Origin: Flavobacteriales bacterium
GTDB taxonomy: Bacteria > Bacteroidota > Bacteroidia > Flavobacteriales_F > PHOS-HE28
Assembly (NCBI GenBank): GCA_016710965.1
Contig: JADJTW010000033.1
Coordinates: forward strand, 62,001-126,000
Length of the DNA stretch: 64,000 bases
Direction: 5' to 3'
Shown one piece after another: positions 54,109 to 62,438 of this stretch. Position numbers and translations under genes: made by a program. Below the pieces are notes generated by a model, which was not told where the DNA came from, did not search any database, and saw nothing but the letters and a program-made list of their open reading frames with translations. Within the stretch, counting starts at the first letter, position 1. Each line of letters starts with the position of its first letter.

Positions 54109-55139
54109 GGGCGAATCACGAAATGCGATTGTTGGTCACTGGTGGTTCCGGCTTCATCGGCACTAACCTGGTGGAGTTCTACGCCGGCAAGGGAACCACC
54201 CTGCTGAACCTCGATTGGAACCCGCCGATGAACCCGATGCACCAGCGGTATTGGCGACAGTGCGATATCATGGATGCCGGTCGTGTGGAGCATGCTTTGG
54301 CGGAGTTCGCTCCCACCCACGTCGTGCATCTTGCAGCACGGACCGATACCGATGAACTCATTGATGTGGACGCCTATAGGCAGAACCATGAGGGCACGCG
54401 CATTCTCCTCGAAGCCATCAAGAAGTCGCCATCGGTAGTGCATGTCATCGTCACTAGCACGCAGTTCGTGTGCGAGGCGGGCTACCAACCCAAGCATGAT
54501 GAGGATTTCAAGCCCTTCACCGTCTATGGAGAATCCAAGCGGCTCACGGAGCAAGTGACCCGCTCGGCTGGGCTCCAGTGCGCCTGGACGTTGATCCGGC
54601 CAACGACCATCTGGGGGCCGTGGTCCTTGCGCTACCGTGATGTGATGTTCAAAGTCATGCGAAAAGGATTCTACTTCCACCCGGGCCGCAAGAGAGTCGT
54701 GCGCTCCTATGGTTACGTGGGCAATGTCGTTTGGCAGATCGATCGAATGCTGACCGTACCGCGCGAAGCGGTAGCTGGAAAGGTGTTCTATGTCGGTGAC
54801 CGACCCTTCGATCTGAAGATCTGGGCGGAAGCAGTCTCGCTGGCGCTTACGGGAAAGCCGGTGCGATACATTCCGACGTGGATCGTTCGGTCCCTCGCTT
54901 TCTTGGGTGATCTGCTGAAAGCGCTGCGAATACCTTTCCCCATAACCAGCGGCCGATACCGCAGCATGACCACGGACTATATCACGCCCATGGATCGCAC
55001 CATCGCGGTCCTCGGTGAAGCGCCTTTCAGCATGGCCGATGGCATTCGCGAAACCATTGCCTGGTACGACAGGGAGAGCGAAAGCATAGTGGCAGGGGCG
55101 CGCAAGGATGCGAGGACCGATTCGATCCCTGGAGCATGA
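54105..55139 (+). CDS. NAD-dependent epimerase/dehydratase (extended SDR)
   Basis: The 344-residue protein has the Rossmann motif TGGSGFIGTNL, the conserved AARTDTDE region and the catalytic Y-x3-K in VYGESKRLTEQV. Its C-terminal half (YIPTWIVRSLAFLGDLLKAL) resembles SDR proteins of polysaccharide clusters that act on UDP-sugars. The exact substrate cannot be told. A second Met at residue 7 begins the conserved part and could be the true start. It overlaps both neighbours by four bases. Confidence 0.85.
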   Translation: MRANHEMRLLVTGGSGFIGTNLVEFYAGKGTTLLNLDWNPPMNPMHQRYWRQCDIMDAGRVEHALAEFAPTHVVHLAARTDTDELIDVDAYRQNHEGTRILLEAIKKSPSVVHVIVTSTQFVCEAGYQPKHDEDFKPFTVYGESKRLTEQVTRSAGLQCAWTLIRPTTIWGPWSLRYRDVMFKVMRKGFYFHPGRKRVVRSYGYVGNVVWQIDRMLTVPREAVAGKVFYVGDRPFDLKIWAEAVSLALTGKPVRYIPTWIVRSLAFLGDLLKALRIPFPITSGRYRSMTTDYITPMDRTIAVLGEAPFSMADGIRETIAWYDRESESIVAGARKDARTDSIPGA

Positions 55140-55927
55140 CCGCTGTGACGCGCGACCTTCCAAAGCGCCAGGTGCTCACCACGCGTATCTCGCTTGGCTC
55201 CTTCGATGAGATGATCGAAGCGATGGCCGATCGAGGATCGGAGCATTCGTCCAGCTATGTATGCTGCGTGAACGCTCACATGACCGTCGAAGCACGCGAC
55301 CCGGCATTCGCCGGGATCCTCCGTCAGGCGGACTTCGCTACCGCCGATGGCATGCCGGTCCTTTTGGCCCTTCGTTGGTTCCATCGTGTGAAGCAGGAGC
55401 GCGTGGCCGGGAATGATATCATGCCTGCTTTGCTGAAGCGTGCCGCAGAGCGTGGTCTCTCCGTCTATTTCCTTGGTGCTACTCTCGAGGTGCAGCGGCG
55501 GATACTCGATCGTATTGCAACCGAACTGCCCACGCTCAAGGTTGCCGGGGCGTACGCACCGCCGTTCGCGCCACTCGAAGCAATGGACTTCGATGCAGAG
55601 GCGGACCGGATCAATTCAACCGGAGCACATATCGTCATGGTTTCGCTCGGTTGCCCCAAGCAAGAGCGATGGATGTCGTTGATGAAGGGCCGCGTGAACG
55701 CGATCATGTTGGGCATGGGAGGGGCTTTCCTGCTTTATGCAGGCCTCGATACGAGAGCGCCGATCTGGATGCGACGACTCTCGCTCGAGTGGCTCTATCG
55801 CCTGTGGTTGGAGCCGCGTAGGTTGTGGAGACGGTACCTCGTGACCAATTCGATCTTTGTCATGCTGTTCCTCAGGGCAGTCATCGCTCGTCGATTTCGT
55901 CGAATTGGGGATGCAAGCGCTGCCTAG
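55136..55927 (+). CDS. WecG/TagA/CpsF family glycosyltransferase
   Basis: The 263-residue protein matches GT26 enzymes: CCVNAHMTVEARDPAFAGIL, FATADGMPVLLALRW, VYFLGATLEVQRRILDRI, VMVSLGCPKQERWM and IMLGMGGAFLLYAG. These enzymes transfer ManNAc or ManNAcA to a lipid-linked acceptor. The window encodes a WecB-type 2-epimerase but no UDP-ManNAc dehydrogenase, which favours ManNAc (TagA-like) over ManNAcA. It overlaps the SDR gene by four bases. Confidence 0.9.
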   Translation: MTAVTRDLPKRQVLTTRISLGSFDEMIEAMADRGSEHSSSYVCCVNAHMTVEARDPAFAGILRQADFATADGMPVLLALRWFHRVKQERVAGNDIMPALLKRAAERGLSVYFLGATLEVQRRILDRIATELPTLKVAGAYAPPFAPLEAMDFDAEADRINSTGAHIVMVSLGCPKQERWMSLMKGRVNAIMLGMGGAFLLYAGLDTRAPIWMRRLSLEWLYRLWLEPRRLWRRYLVTNSIFVMLFLRAVIARRFRRIGDASAA

Positions 55928-56021
55928 CAAGTAACCTATTGGAGAACAAGGAGTTTGGAGCCACCTAACCAGCAGGAATCGAAATCTGATGTCGACGAAG
56001 CAAAGAAAACCATCGACGAAC

Positions 56022-56052
56022 TTGACACTACCTCGACCAGCAGGTACATTTG
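56022..56052 (+). promoter_or_regulatory. promoter of the initiating phosphotransferase gene
   Basis: A TTG at 56022 and an exact -7 box TACATTTG at 56045-56052 are 20 bases apart, close to the Bacteroidota arrangement. The ATG is 37 bases further on. A six-base hairpin (ACGGCG with CGCCGT around AAAG) lies in the short leader at 56061-56076. Confidence 0.55.
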
Positions 56053-56089
56053 ACCCCGTCACGGCGAAAGCGCCGTCATCACCCCCCGA

Positions 56090-57238
56090 ATGGAGAGGAT
56101 CATTACACCGAACAACGGAACCAGTATCGGCAACCGCGGCATCAGCGGCGCTGAACTGGGGAATGAACTCTCTACCTTGTTGCGATCAGGGCGTGTTTCC
56201 CTCCAGAACGTGCAGTCGGGCTTGAACAAGGTGCTCACATTGGAACCGCTGACCTCGGTCAAGGACCTGGTCATTGTTGGTGATGGCCCTGCGGCAGAGG
56301 AGATTTTTCATTACTGCGAGGACCAGACCGTTCGTGGCTATCGGTTCTGCGGCATCTTCAACGACGGTCCCATCGAAGGAATGCTGGGTTCACGTCGCAT
56401 GGGTGATGTTGAGGCCGTGAAGGCCTTCGCCATCCAGAACCGCATCGATATCGTTTACTGCGCTCTGCCGGGGACTCGTCGGCAGGACATCACCGACTTG
56501 ATGGAATTCTGCGAGCGCAACACGATCCGGTTCCGCGTCATCCCCAGCGCCGACAGCTTCATCCCGGTGGTGAAGACCACCGACCTGGAATTCCACGGTG
56601 CGGTGCCTGTGAGCAAATTGCGCCGCGAACCGCTGGACCGGAGCATCAATCGCAGCCTCAAGCGCACCTTCGATATCCTCTTTTCGCTTGGGGTGGTGCT
56701 GTTCGTATTCACTTGGTTGTTCCCATTGCTGGCCGTACTGGTCAAGCTTTCCAGCCGAGGTCCGGTCTTCTTCAAGCAAATGCGCTTGGGCCGTGACAAC
56801 AAGGAGTTCGTTTGCTGGAAGTTCCGCAGTATGCGCATGAACCGTGAAGCCGACGTGAAGCAAGCCACCAAGGACGATCCCCGGGTAACCGCTGTGGGCC
56901 GGTTCCTTCGCAAGAGCAATCTCGACGAGATGCCTCAGTTCATCAATGTGCTGTTCGGTCACATGAGCATTGTTGGTCCGCGTCCGCATCCATTGCGCCT
57001 CAATGACCAGTACCGGGACATCATCGACAAGTACATGGTTCGGCACTTCGTGCGCCCTGGCATCACCGGCTGGGCCCAAGTGAACGGATTCCGCGGCGAA
57101 ACCCGTACCCCCGAACTCATGGAACGGCGTGTGGAACTGGACGTATGGTACTTGGAGAACTGGTCTTTCTGGCTGGATTTGAGGATCGTGGTGAAGACGG
57201 TCACCAACATGTTCAGCAAGGACCCGAACGCCTATTGA
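56090..57238 (+). CDS. polyprenyl-phosphate sugar phosphotransferase without the N-terminal membrane bundle
   Basis: The 382-residue protein has a CoA-binding-like domain (KDLVIVGDGPAAEEIFHYCE) at about residues 60-170. It then has the catalytic bacterial sugar-transferase domain with one membrane hairpin (ILFSLGVVLFVFTWLFPLLAVLVKLSS) and the signatures WKFRSMRMN, RVTAVGRFLRKSNLDEMPQ, SIVGPRPHPL and GITGWAQVNGFRGET. WcaJ-type proteins are about 460 residues and begin with four or five membrane helices, which are absent here. No TM-like coding sequence is seen upstream. It should add the first sugar-phosphate to undecaprenyl phosphate. A terminator follows. Confidence 0.88.
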   Translation: MERIITPNNGTSIGNRGISGAELGNELSTLLRSGRVSLQNVQSGLNKVLTLEPLTSVKDLVIVGDGPAAEEIFHYCEDQTVRGYRFCGIFNDGPIEGMLGSRRMGDVEAVKAFAIQNRIDIVYCALPGTRRQDITDLMEFCERNTIRFRVIPSADSFIPVVKTTDLEFHGAVPVSKLRREPLDRSINRSLKRTFDILFSLGVVLFVFTWLFPLLAVLVKLSSRGPVFFKQMRLGRDNKEFVCWKFRSMRMNREADVKQATKDDPRVTAVGRFLRKSNLDEMPQFINVLFGHMSIVGPRPHPLRLNDQYRDIIDKYMVRHFVRPGITGWAQVNGFRGETRTPELMERRVELDVWYLENWSFWLDLRIVVKTVTNMFSKDPNAY

Positions 57239-57258
57239 GAGGCTTGCACTGCATTGAA

Positions 57259-57281
57259 GGGCCCGGATTCGGGCTCTTTTT
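57259..57281 (+). terminator. intrinsic terminator after the phosphotransferase gene
   Basis: A seven-base stem (GGGCCCG with CGGGCTC, one G-T pair) and GATT loop is followed by five T residues, 20 bases after the stop codon. Confidence 0.8.
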
Positions 57282-57294
57282 GTTGGGCCCAGGC

Positions 57295-57323
57295 TTGCAG
57301 GATAAGGAACCCGTCTATATTTG
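57295..57323 (+). promoter_or_regulatory. rpsT promoter
   Basis: A TTG at 57295 and an exact -7 box TATATTTG at 57316-57323 are separated by 18 bases, fitting the Bacteroidota promoter. The start codon is 33 bases downstream, and an AAGGAAA ribosome-binding-like stretch lies between. Confidence 0.65.
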
Positions 57324-57356
57324 CCGCCCCTTCCACGGGAAAGGAAACAGCAAGCC

Positions 57357-57611
57357 ATGGCCAATCACAAATCAGCCCTGAAGCGGGTCCGCCAGACCGA
57401 GACCCGCAACGAGCGCAACCGTTACCAGCACAAGACAACGCGGAATGCTGTGCGCGAGCTTCGTACAACCACTGACAAAAAGGCCGCTGAAAAGCTCCTT
57501 CCGGAAGTGACAGCCATGCTGGACAAGCTGGCCAAGCGGAGCGTTATACATAAGAACAAGGCGGCGAACCTGAAGAGCAGTGTGAAGAAGCACGTGAACG
57601 CGCTCAAGTGA
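57357..57611 (+). CDS. rpsT: 30S ribosomal protein S20
   Basis: The ATG at 57357 gives 84 residues beginning [20 protein letters not shown], the classic S20 start. The rest is basic and helical ([39 protein letters not shown]). S20 binds 16S rRNA early in 30S assembly. It has its own promoter and terminator, and so interrupts the polysaccharide region as an independent unit. Confidence 0.96.
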   Translation: MANHKSALKRVRQTETRNERNRYQHKTTRNAVRELRTTTDKKAAEKLLPEVTAMLDKLAKRSVIHKNKAANLKSSVKKHVNALK

Positions 57612-57633
57612 CCGCCTCTCGAACCTACCTTGT

Positions 57634-57665
57634 ACAGGTCCTCCTCGCGGGGACCTGTTCATTTT
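57634..57665 (+). terminator. rpsT terminator
   Basis: An eight-base stem (ACAGGTCC with GGACCTGT) with nine-base loop is followed by TCATTTTG. It lies between the rpsT stop and the radC start at 57672. Confidence 0.7.
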
Positions 57666-57671
57666 GAACCC

Positions 57672-58373
57672 ATGGGCGACAGAGAGGAGGCTCGGCTGAG
57701 CATTCGCGATTGGGCGGCGGACGACCGCCCAAGAGAACGGCTTATGGCGCAAGGCCCGGCCGCTCTCTCCGATGCCGAGCTCATCGCCATCCTCATCCGA
57801 TCGGGCTCGACGAAGGAGAGCGCCCTTGATCTGGCAAAGCGGATCCTCAGCGATGCAGGCAACGATCTGCATCGCTTGGCCGCCATGGGCATCACCGATC
57901 TTGTGGGGTACACCGGGATGGGGGAGGCGAAAGCGATCTCGATCGTTGCGGCCCTGGAACTGGGCCGCCGCCGTCGTGCTACGGAAGTGCCCGATCGCCC
58001 GAGCATCACATCCAGTGCGGCGGCATTCGATCAGGTGCGGGGCCGCTTGGCCGAGCTGCCTCATGAGGAATTCTGGCTCCTGCTCCTCGATCGCGGCAAT
58101 CGGCTCATCCAAAGCACTTCGATCAGCAAAGGCGGATTGCATGGCACGGTGGCCGACCCCAAGATGATCTTCAAACTCGCCCTCGACAGGCGGGCCTCCT
58201 GCATGGTGCTCTGCCACAACCATCCCAGCGGGCAATTGAGGCCGAGCGAGGAGGATATCAAGCTCACCAGAAAGCTGGTGGATGGCGCGCGTTTGCTGGA
58301 CATTGTCGTGCAGGACCATATCATCGTGGCAGCCACCGGTTATTTCAGTTTCGCCGACAACGGCATGCTCTGA
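57672..58373 (+). CDS. radC: RadC-family JAB1/MPN metalloprotease-fold protein
   Basis: The ATG at 57672 gives 233 residues. An N-terminal helix-hairpin-helix segment (ALSDAELIAILIRSG, GITDLVGYTGMGEAKAISIVAALELGRR) precedes the JAB domain with its metal motif: EEFWLLLLDRGNRLI, then CHNHPSGQLRPSEEDIKLT. RadC is often called a DNA repair protein, but its real function is unresolved. The wecB start follows the stop by one base. Confidence 0.92.
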   Translation: MGDREEARLSIRDWAADDRPRERLMAQGPAALSDAELIAILIRSGSTKESALDLAKRILSDAGNDLHRLAAMGITDLVGYTGMGEAKAISIVAALELGRRRRATEVPDRPSITSSAAAFDQVRGRLAELPHEEFWLLLLDRGNRLIQSTSISKGGLHGTVADPKMIFKLALDRRASCMVLCHNHPSGQLRPSEEDIKLTRKLVDGARLLDIVVQDHIIVAATGYFSFADNGML

Positions 58374-58374
58374 C

Positions 58375-59517
58375 ATGGTCCCGCTTCGTCTGCTCACCGT
58401 GGTTGGCGCGCGCCCCCAGATCATCAAGGCCGCTGCCATTGCGCGAGCGGTCGAGCGGGCGAACGGTCGCATTTCCCAGACGATGCTGCACACCGGCCAG
58501 CACTACGATGCCGGCATGAGCCAGGTCTTCTTCGACCAGATGAGAGTGCCTCGCGCCGACATCGACCTTGGCGTCGGCTCGGGTGAGCATGGTACACAGA
58601 CCGCGCGCATGCTCGAAGGCATTGAACGTGTGCTGCAGCGAAAGGAGCATGATGCGGTCCTGCTCTTCGGCGATACGAACAGCACGCTGGCCGGAGCGCT
58701 CGCAGCAGCCAAGCTCCACGTGCCTGTGGCGCATGTGGAGGCCGGTCTGCGCTCCTTCAACAAGGAAATGCCAGAGGAGATGAACCGCATCGTTTGCGAT
58801 CATTGCAGCACCTGGCTCTTCTGCCCGACCGACACGGCCGTTGCGAACCTGAAGCGCGAAGGATTCCGGATCGGGCTGGCCAGTTCGCCGCGTATCGATG
58901 AACCACTGGTGCTGCTCACCGGCGATGTCATGTTCGACAATAGTCTCCACTTCAAGTCCGTGGCGGAGGAACGGTCCACTTTCCTGCGGGAGAACGGCTT
59001 GTTGAGCGATGGGTTCATGCTGGCTACGGTGCATCGGCCCACGAACACCGACGACCCTGCACGACTGGCAGGCATACTGGAGACGCTTTGTGAGGCGGCT
59101 CGTGTCGAGCGGATGCTCGTGGTCATGCCCTTGCATCCACGTACGCGCAAGCTCATGGACTCCGGGCTGCCTCCGGCATTGCGAAAACGGCTGTCGGCTG
59201 GCAAGGAGGTGAAGCTGGTTCCACCCGTCGGTTTCCTGGACATGATCGCGCTTGAAAGCAACGCACGCCTTGTGATCACTGATTCCGGCGGTGTTCAGAA
59301 GGAAGCTTTCTTCTTCCGTAAGCCCTGCGTGGTGTTGCGCAAGGAGACTGAATGGGTCGAATTGGTGCAGCATGGCCAGGCCCGATTGGCAGGAAGCGAT
59401 CCCGCAGCGGTGCTTTCCGCGATCGGCGATTTCCTGCGCAACGGAGCACCCGCTTGTCCCGATCTGTACGGTGATGGCCTTGCGTCCGATAGGATCTGCG
59501 AGGCACTCCTGGCCTAG
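58375..59517 (+). CDS. wecB: UDP-N-acetylglucosamine 2-epimerase (non-hydrolysing)
   Basis: The ATG at 58375 gives 380 residues. Signatures are TVVGARPQIIKAAAI, TGQHYDAGMSQVFFDQM, LFGDTNSTLAGALAA, VAHVEAGLRSFNKEMPEEMNRIVCDH and VITDSGGVQKEAFF. It converts UDP-GlcNAc to UDP-ManNAc, the likely donor for the WecG/TagA-type transferase upstream. Deacetylase and GNAT-like genes follow. Confidence 0.94.
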   Translation: MVPLRLLTVVGARPQIIKAAAIARAVERANGRISQTMLHTGQHYDAGMSQVFFDQMRVPRADIDLGVGSGEHGTQTARMLEGIERVLQRKEHDAVLLFGDTNSTLAGALAAAKLHVPVAHVEAGLRSFNKEMPEEMNRIVCDHCSTWLFCPTDTAVANLKREGFRIGLASSPRIDEPLVLLTGDVMFDNSLHFKSVAEERSTFLRENGLLSDGFMLATVHRPTNTDDPARLAGILETLCEAARVERMLVVMPLHPRTRKLMDSGLPPALRKRLSAGKEVKLVPPVGFLDMIALESNARLVITDSGGVQKEAFFFRKPCVVLRKETEWVELVQHGQARLAGSDPAAVLSAIGDFLRNGAPACPDLYGDGLASDRICEALLA

Positions 59518-59529
59518 TCGTAGGTCGGG

Positions 59530-60879
59530 GTGGAGCTCGAATGCACGACGGCTACCTTGCCCCACGTTGTTAGGCCGGTGCAGGAAGTACGTGTACATAT
59601 CGAGGAGCCTTCACCACGTGCCATGCATGCAGTGGAGCAATTGCTCGGCAACATGCTCGGTTGGTCGGTACGGTTCGTTCCCGAATCCGTCGTTGCGGGG
59701 GATGGCCCCCTGCTCATCTATGGCCGTGCTTCAGTACCAGGAGCATTCCATATTTCGCCGTGCGGATGGCTGTCCGAGAAGGGTGTCGGTCCTATCGATC
59801 CCGAGGTCGCATTCCTGAACGACCTGCCGACGATCTTCCTTTCGGAAGATGGCCACCTTCCGTTCGATCCATTCGCTGCTTCCTTCTTCCTGCTGAGCCG
59901 CTACGAGGAATGGCTTCCGATCCAGCGTGATCCGCATGGTCGACCGGTGACAGCAGTGCTCCATGCCGCCCGCCATGGGTATCTGGATCGCCCGGTGGTG
60001 GACGAGTGGGCGCTGCAACTGGCTGCTGCGTGGCGCGCATTCGACCCGCGAGTTCCGGAGCCGCAACGCAAGTACAAGCAAGTGATCACCGTGGACCTGG
60101 ATAACGGACTGAAGTACGGCGGCCGGCCGCTGTGGAGGTTGATGGGATCCTGCGCGCGGGACCTGGTGCGGGGCGAGTGGGCTGATCTTGGCGAACGCAT
60201 GCGCGTGCTTTCTGGCCAGGCCCCCGACCCTTTCCTCATCGATCCCGAACTGAAGGAACGAATCGCAATGGCGAATGCCATGGTGAAATTCTTCGTCCTT
60301 GCCGCGGAGCGCGGAGAGTTCGACCATGCCGTTCCGATATCGGCCTCGGTCTACTCCAAGGAGGTAGTTGCGCTGGCTTCCTGGGCGCAAGTGGGACTTC
60401 ATCCTTCATACCGGAGCAGCGAGCGTGAGGGGCTCACCGCATCGCAGAAGCTTGCCCTTGAAGCGGTCATCGGCTCTGATGTGACGATGACGCGCCAGCA
60501 TTTCCTGCGACTGCGGATCCCTGGCACGTTCCGCGAACTGGAGTCGTTGGGCATCGTCGAGGAGCACAGCCTGGGCCTGCATGATGAGATAGGCTTCCGC
60601 TGCGGCACATGCACTCCTTACCGCTGGTACGATCTGGAACAGGATCGACCGTTGAACCTCTTCATCCATCCGTTCACGGTCATGGACAATGCGCTGCGCG
60701 ACAAGCTCAAGCTCTCGCCTGAGCAGGCCGTCGAGAAGGTACTGCCTGTTCTGGAGCGGGTGAAGCGCGTGCAGGGGACCTTTATCGGCCTCTGGCACGA
60801 GAGCTTCCTGGCCCATGCGGGCAAGCACGTGGCGTGGCGCGCCGCCATCCTGCGCATCATCGATGCTGCGAAGGCATGA
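59530..60879 (+). CDS. polysaccharide-deacetylase-like protein with N-terminal extension (DUF7033 type)
   Basis: A GTG at 59530 is the likely start, 449 residues. The first 190 residues are a Bacteroidota-specific domain (FLSEDGHLPFDPFAASFFLLSRYEEW). The second part is a degenerate NodB fold with VITVDLDNGLKYGG in place of TFDD, and a single His in VGLHPSYRSSER where NodB has H-x3-H. It then has GFRCGTCTPYRWYD and FIGLWHESFLA. The altered metal ligands make deacetylase activity uncertain. It sits between wecB and the GNAT-like gene in the glycan locus and its stop overlaps that gene (ATGA). Confidence 0.75.
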   Translation: MELECTTATLPHVVRPVQEVRVHIEEPSPRAMHAVEQLLGNMLGWSVRFVPESVVAGDGPLLIYGRASVPGAFHISPCGWLSEKGVGPIDPEVAFLNDLPTIFLSEDGHLPFDPFAASFFLLSRYEEWLPIQRDPHGRPVTAVLHAARHGYLDRPVVDEWALQLAAAWRAFDPRVPEPQRKYKQVITVDLDNGLKYGGRPLWRLMGSCARDLVRGEWADLGERMRVLSGQAPDPFLIDPELKERIAMANAMVKFFVLAAERGEFDHAVPISASVYSKEVVALASWAQVGLHPSYRSSEREGLTASQKLALEAVIGSDVTMTRQHFLRLRIPGTFRELESLGIVEEHSLGLHDEIGFRCGTCTPYRWYDLEQDRPLNLFIHPFTVMDNALRDKLKLSPEQAVEKVLPVLERVKRVQGTFIGLWHESFLAHAGKHVAWRAAILRIIDAAKA

Positions 60880-61781
60880 TCAAGCACGTGCGACATGCAG
60901 GGATCGACCGCCGATGGTGGGATGCGCAACTACTGCGCTGCAGCAACCGATCGTGGTATGCGCAGAGTTGGGTGCTTGATGCCGCCTGCCCCGGTTGGCA
61001 GGCACTCGTCGACGAAGCATCGGGTGCTGTCATGCCGCTCACCTGCCGCCGAAAGTGGGGCATCGATTACCTCTACCAACCATTCGGCCTACAGCAGCTC
61101 GGCGTCTTCGGCCCGGCACTCAACGAGCAACTCGTGGCCGAATTCATCGCGGCCATCCCCGGTCGCTTTCGCTATGCGGACATCTGCCTCAACCATCCTC
61201 TTTCCACCACCCTCCATCATGATCGATTGATCGAACGCCACGACCATGTGCTTGTGTTGGACAAGGAGATTGGGGCTTTGCGCAGCGGCTATTCCGAAGG
61301 CCACCGTCGCAACATCCGCAAGGCTGCTGCGGCTTCGCTCGATGCCATGAACATCGGTCCACAAGAGTTCGTAAGCCTCTTCGAACGCACTACGGCAGCA
61401 CGATTCGGAGGCATCGACCCGGCTGACAGGAAGGTACTGCATGATATCCTGGCCGAAGCCGTGCAGCGCGAACAATGCACGATCGCTGCTTACGGACATG
61501 GTGGTGCCATCGCCGCAGCGCAGTGCATTGTTCGATGGGAGGGAAGGCTCATCCTCTTCAAATCGGCGGTGACCGAGGAAGGCTTGGAGACGCGCGCGCT
61601 TTTCCGTCTGGTGGATGATGCGATCGCTGCCAACGCGAGCAGTGGCCTGCTGCTGGACTTCGCTTGAACGGACACACCATCGGTGGCGCGTTTCTATGCC
61701 GGGTTCGGTGCGCGAGCCACGGTATATTTACGGCTGGTGCGGAACCGTCTTCCGCCCCCACTACGGTGGATGAAGCAATAG
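60876..61781 (+). pseudogene. GNAT-like acyltransferase gene interrupted by an in-frame UGA
   Basis: The ATG at 60876 overlaps the previous stop by four bases. The GNAT/FemAB-like body includes DYLYQPFGLQQLGVFG, ALRSGYSEGHRRNIRKA and AAQCIVRWEGRLILFKSAVTEEG. It ends at a UGA at 61665-61667 just after LLLDFA. The same frame then continues for 37 sense codons (SVARFYAGFGARATVYLRL, then RNRLPPPLRWMKQ) to a TAG at 61779-61781, three bases before upp. Family members have a DFxGS-type sequence there, so the UGA probably replaced a Gly codon (GGA). It may be a nonsense mutation or a base error. Confidence 0.65.
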
Positions 61782-61784
61782 CCC

Positions 61785-62435
61785 ATGGTATTCGAACTGG
61801 TGAAGCAGCGCAGCGTGGCAGGCCATTTCCTGGCCGAACTGCGGGATGCGAACGTGCAGAAGGATCCCTTGCGGTTCCGGCGCAACTTGGAGCGCGTGGG
61901 CGAAGTGCTGGCCTTGGAGCTCAGCAGAACACTGGAATACAGGGCGCAGGAAGTCGTTTCGCCGCTTGGCACCGCCCATGTGGACCTGCTTGCCGAGCAG
62001 CCCGTGCTGGCTACGATCCTTCGTGCCGGATTGCCCATGCACCAGGGCATGCTCAACTATTTCGATCGAGCGGAGAACGCCTTCATCAGCGCCTATCGCA
62101 AGCATCGGAAAGGAGAGGACGGCTTCGACATCGAAGTGGAGTACCTCAGTAGCCCATCGCTGCACGACCGGGTGCTGGTGCTTTGCGATCCCATGCTGGC
62201 TACCGGCCAGAGCATGGTGCTGGTGTACAAGGCCTTGCTGCGGCTGGGCCTGCCCAAGACCTTGCATGTCGTTTCGGCCATCGCCAGCGCCGAAGGATTG
62301 GCATACGCCAAGCTGCATCTGCCCGCTGGCACCAGGTTCTGGATCGGCGCCGTCGATGAAGAGATGACGGCGCAGGCCTATATCGTGCCCGGCCTTGGCG
62401 ATGCCGGCGACCTGGCCTACGGCGCCAAGCTCTGA
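61785..62435 (+). CDS. upp: uracil phosphoribosyltransferase
   Basis: The 216-residue protein has the PRTase features LEYRAQEVVSPLG, ATILRAGLPMHQGMLNYF, LCDPMLATGQSMVLV (PRPP-binding loop) and the uracil-binding C-terminus YIVPGLGDAGDLAYG. It makes UMP from uracil and PRPP in pyrimidine salvage. It starts three bases after the end of the interrupted GNAT gene and four bases precede the next start. Confidence 0.93.
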   Translation: MVFELVKQRSVAGHFLAELRDANVQKDPLRFRRNLERVGEVLALELSRTLEYRAQEVVSPLGTAHVDLLAEQPVLATILRAGLPMHQGMLNYFDRAENAFISAYRKHRKGEDGFDIEVEYLSSPSLHDRVLVLCDPMLATGQSMVLVYKALLRLGLPKTLHVVSAIASAEGLAYAKLHLPAGTRFWIGAVDEEMTAQAYIVPGLGDAGDLAYGAKL

Positions 62436-62438
62436 GCC

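Noticed and set aside
61665..61667. UGA reassigned to glycine in this organism
   Set aside because: Many intact genes here end in UGA at the expected place (C25 peptidase, secA, upp), so a changed code is not supported. A local mutation or error is simpler.
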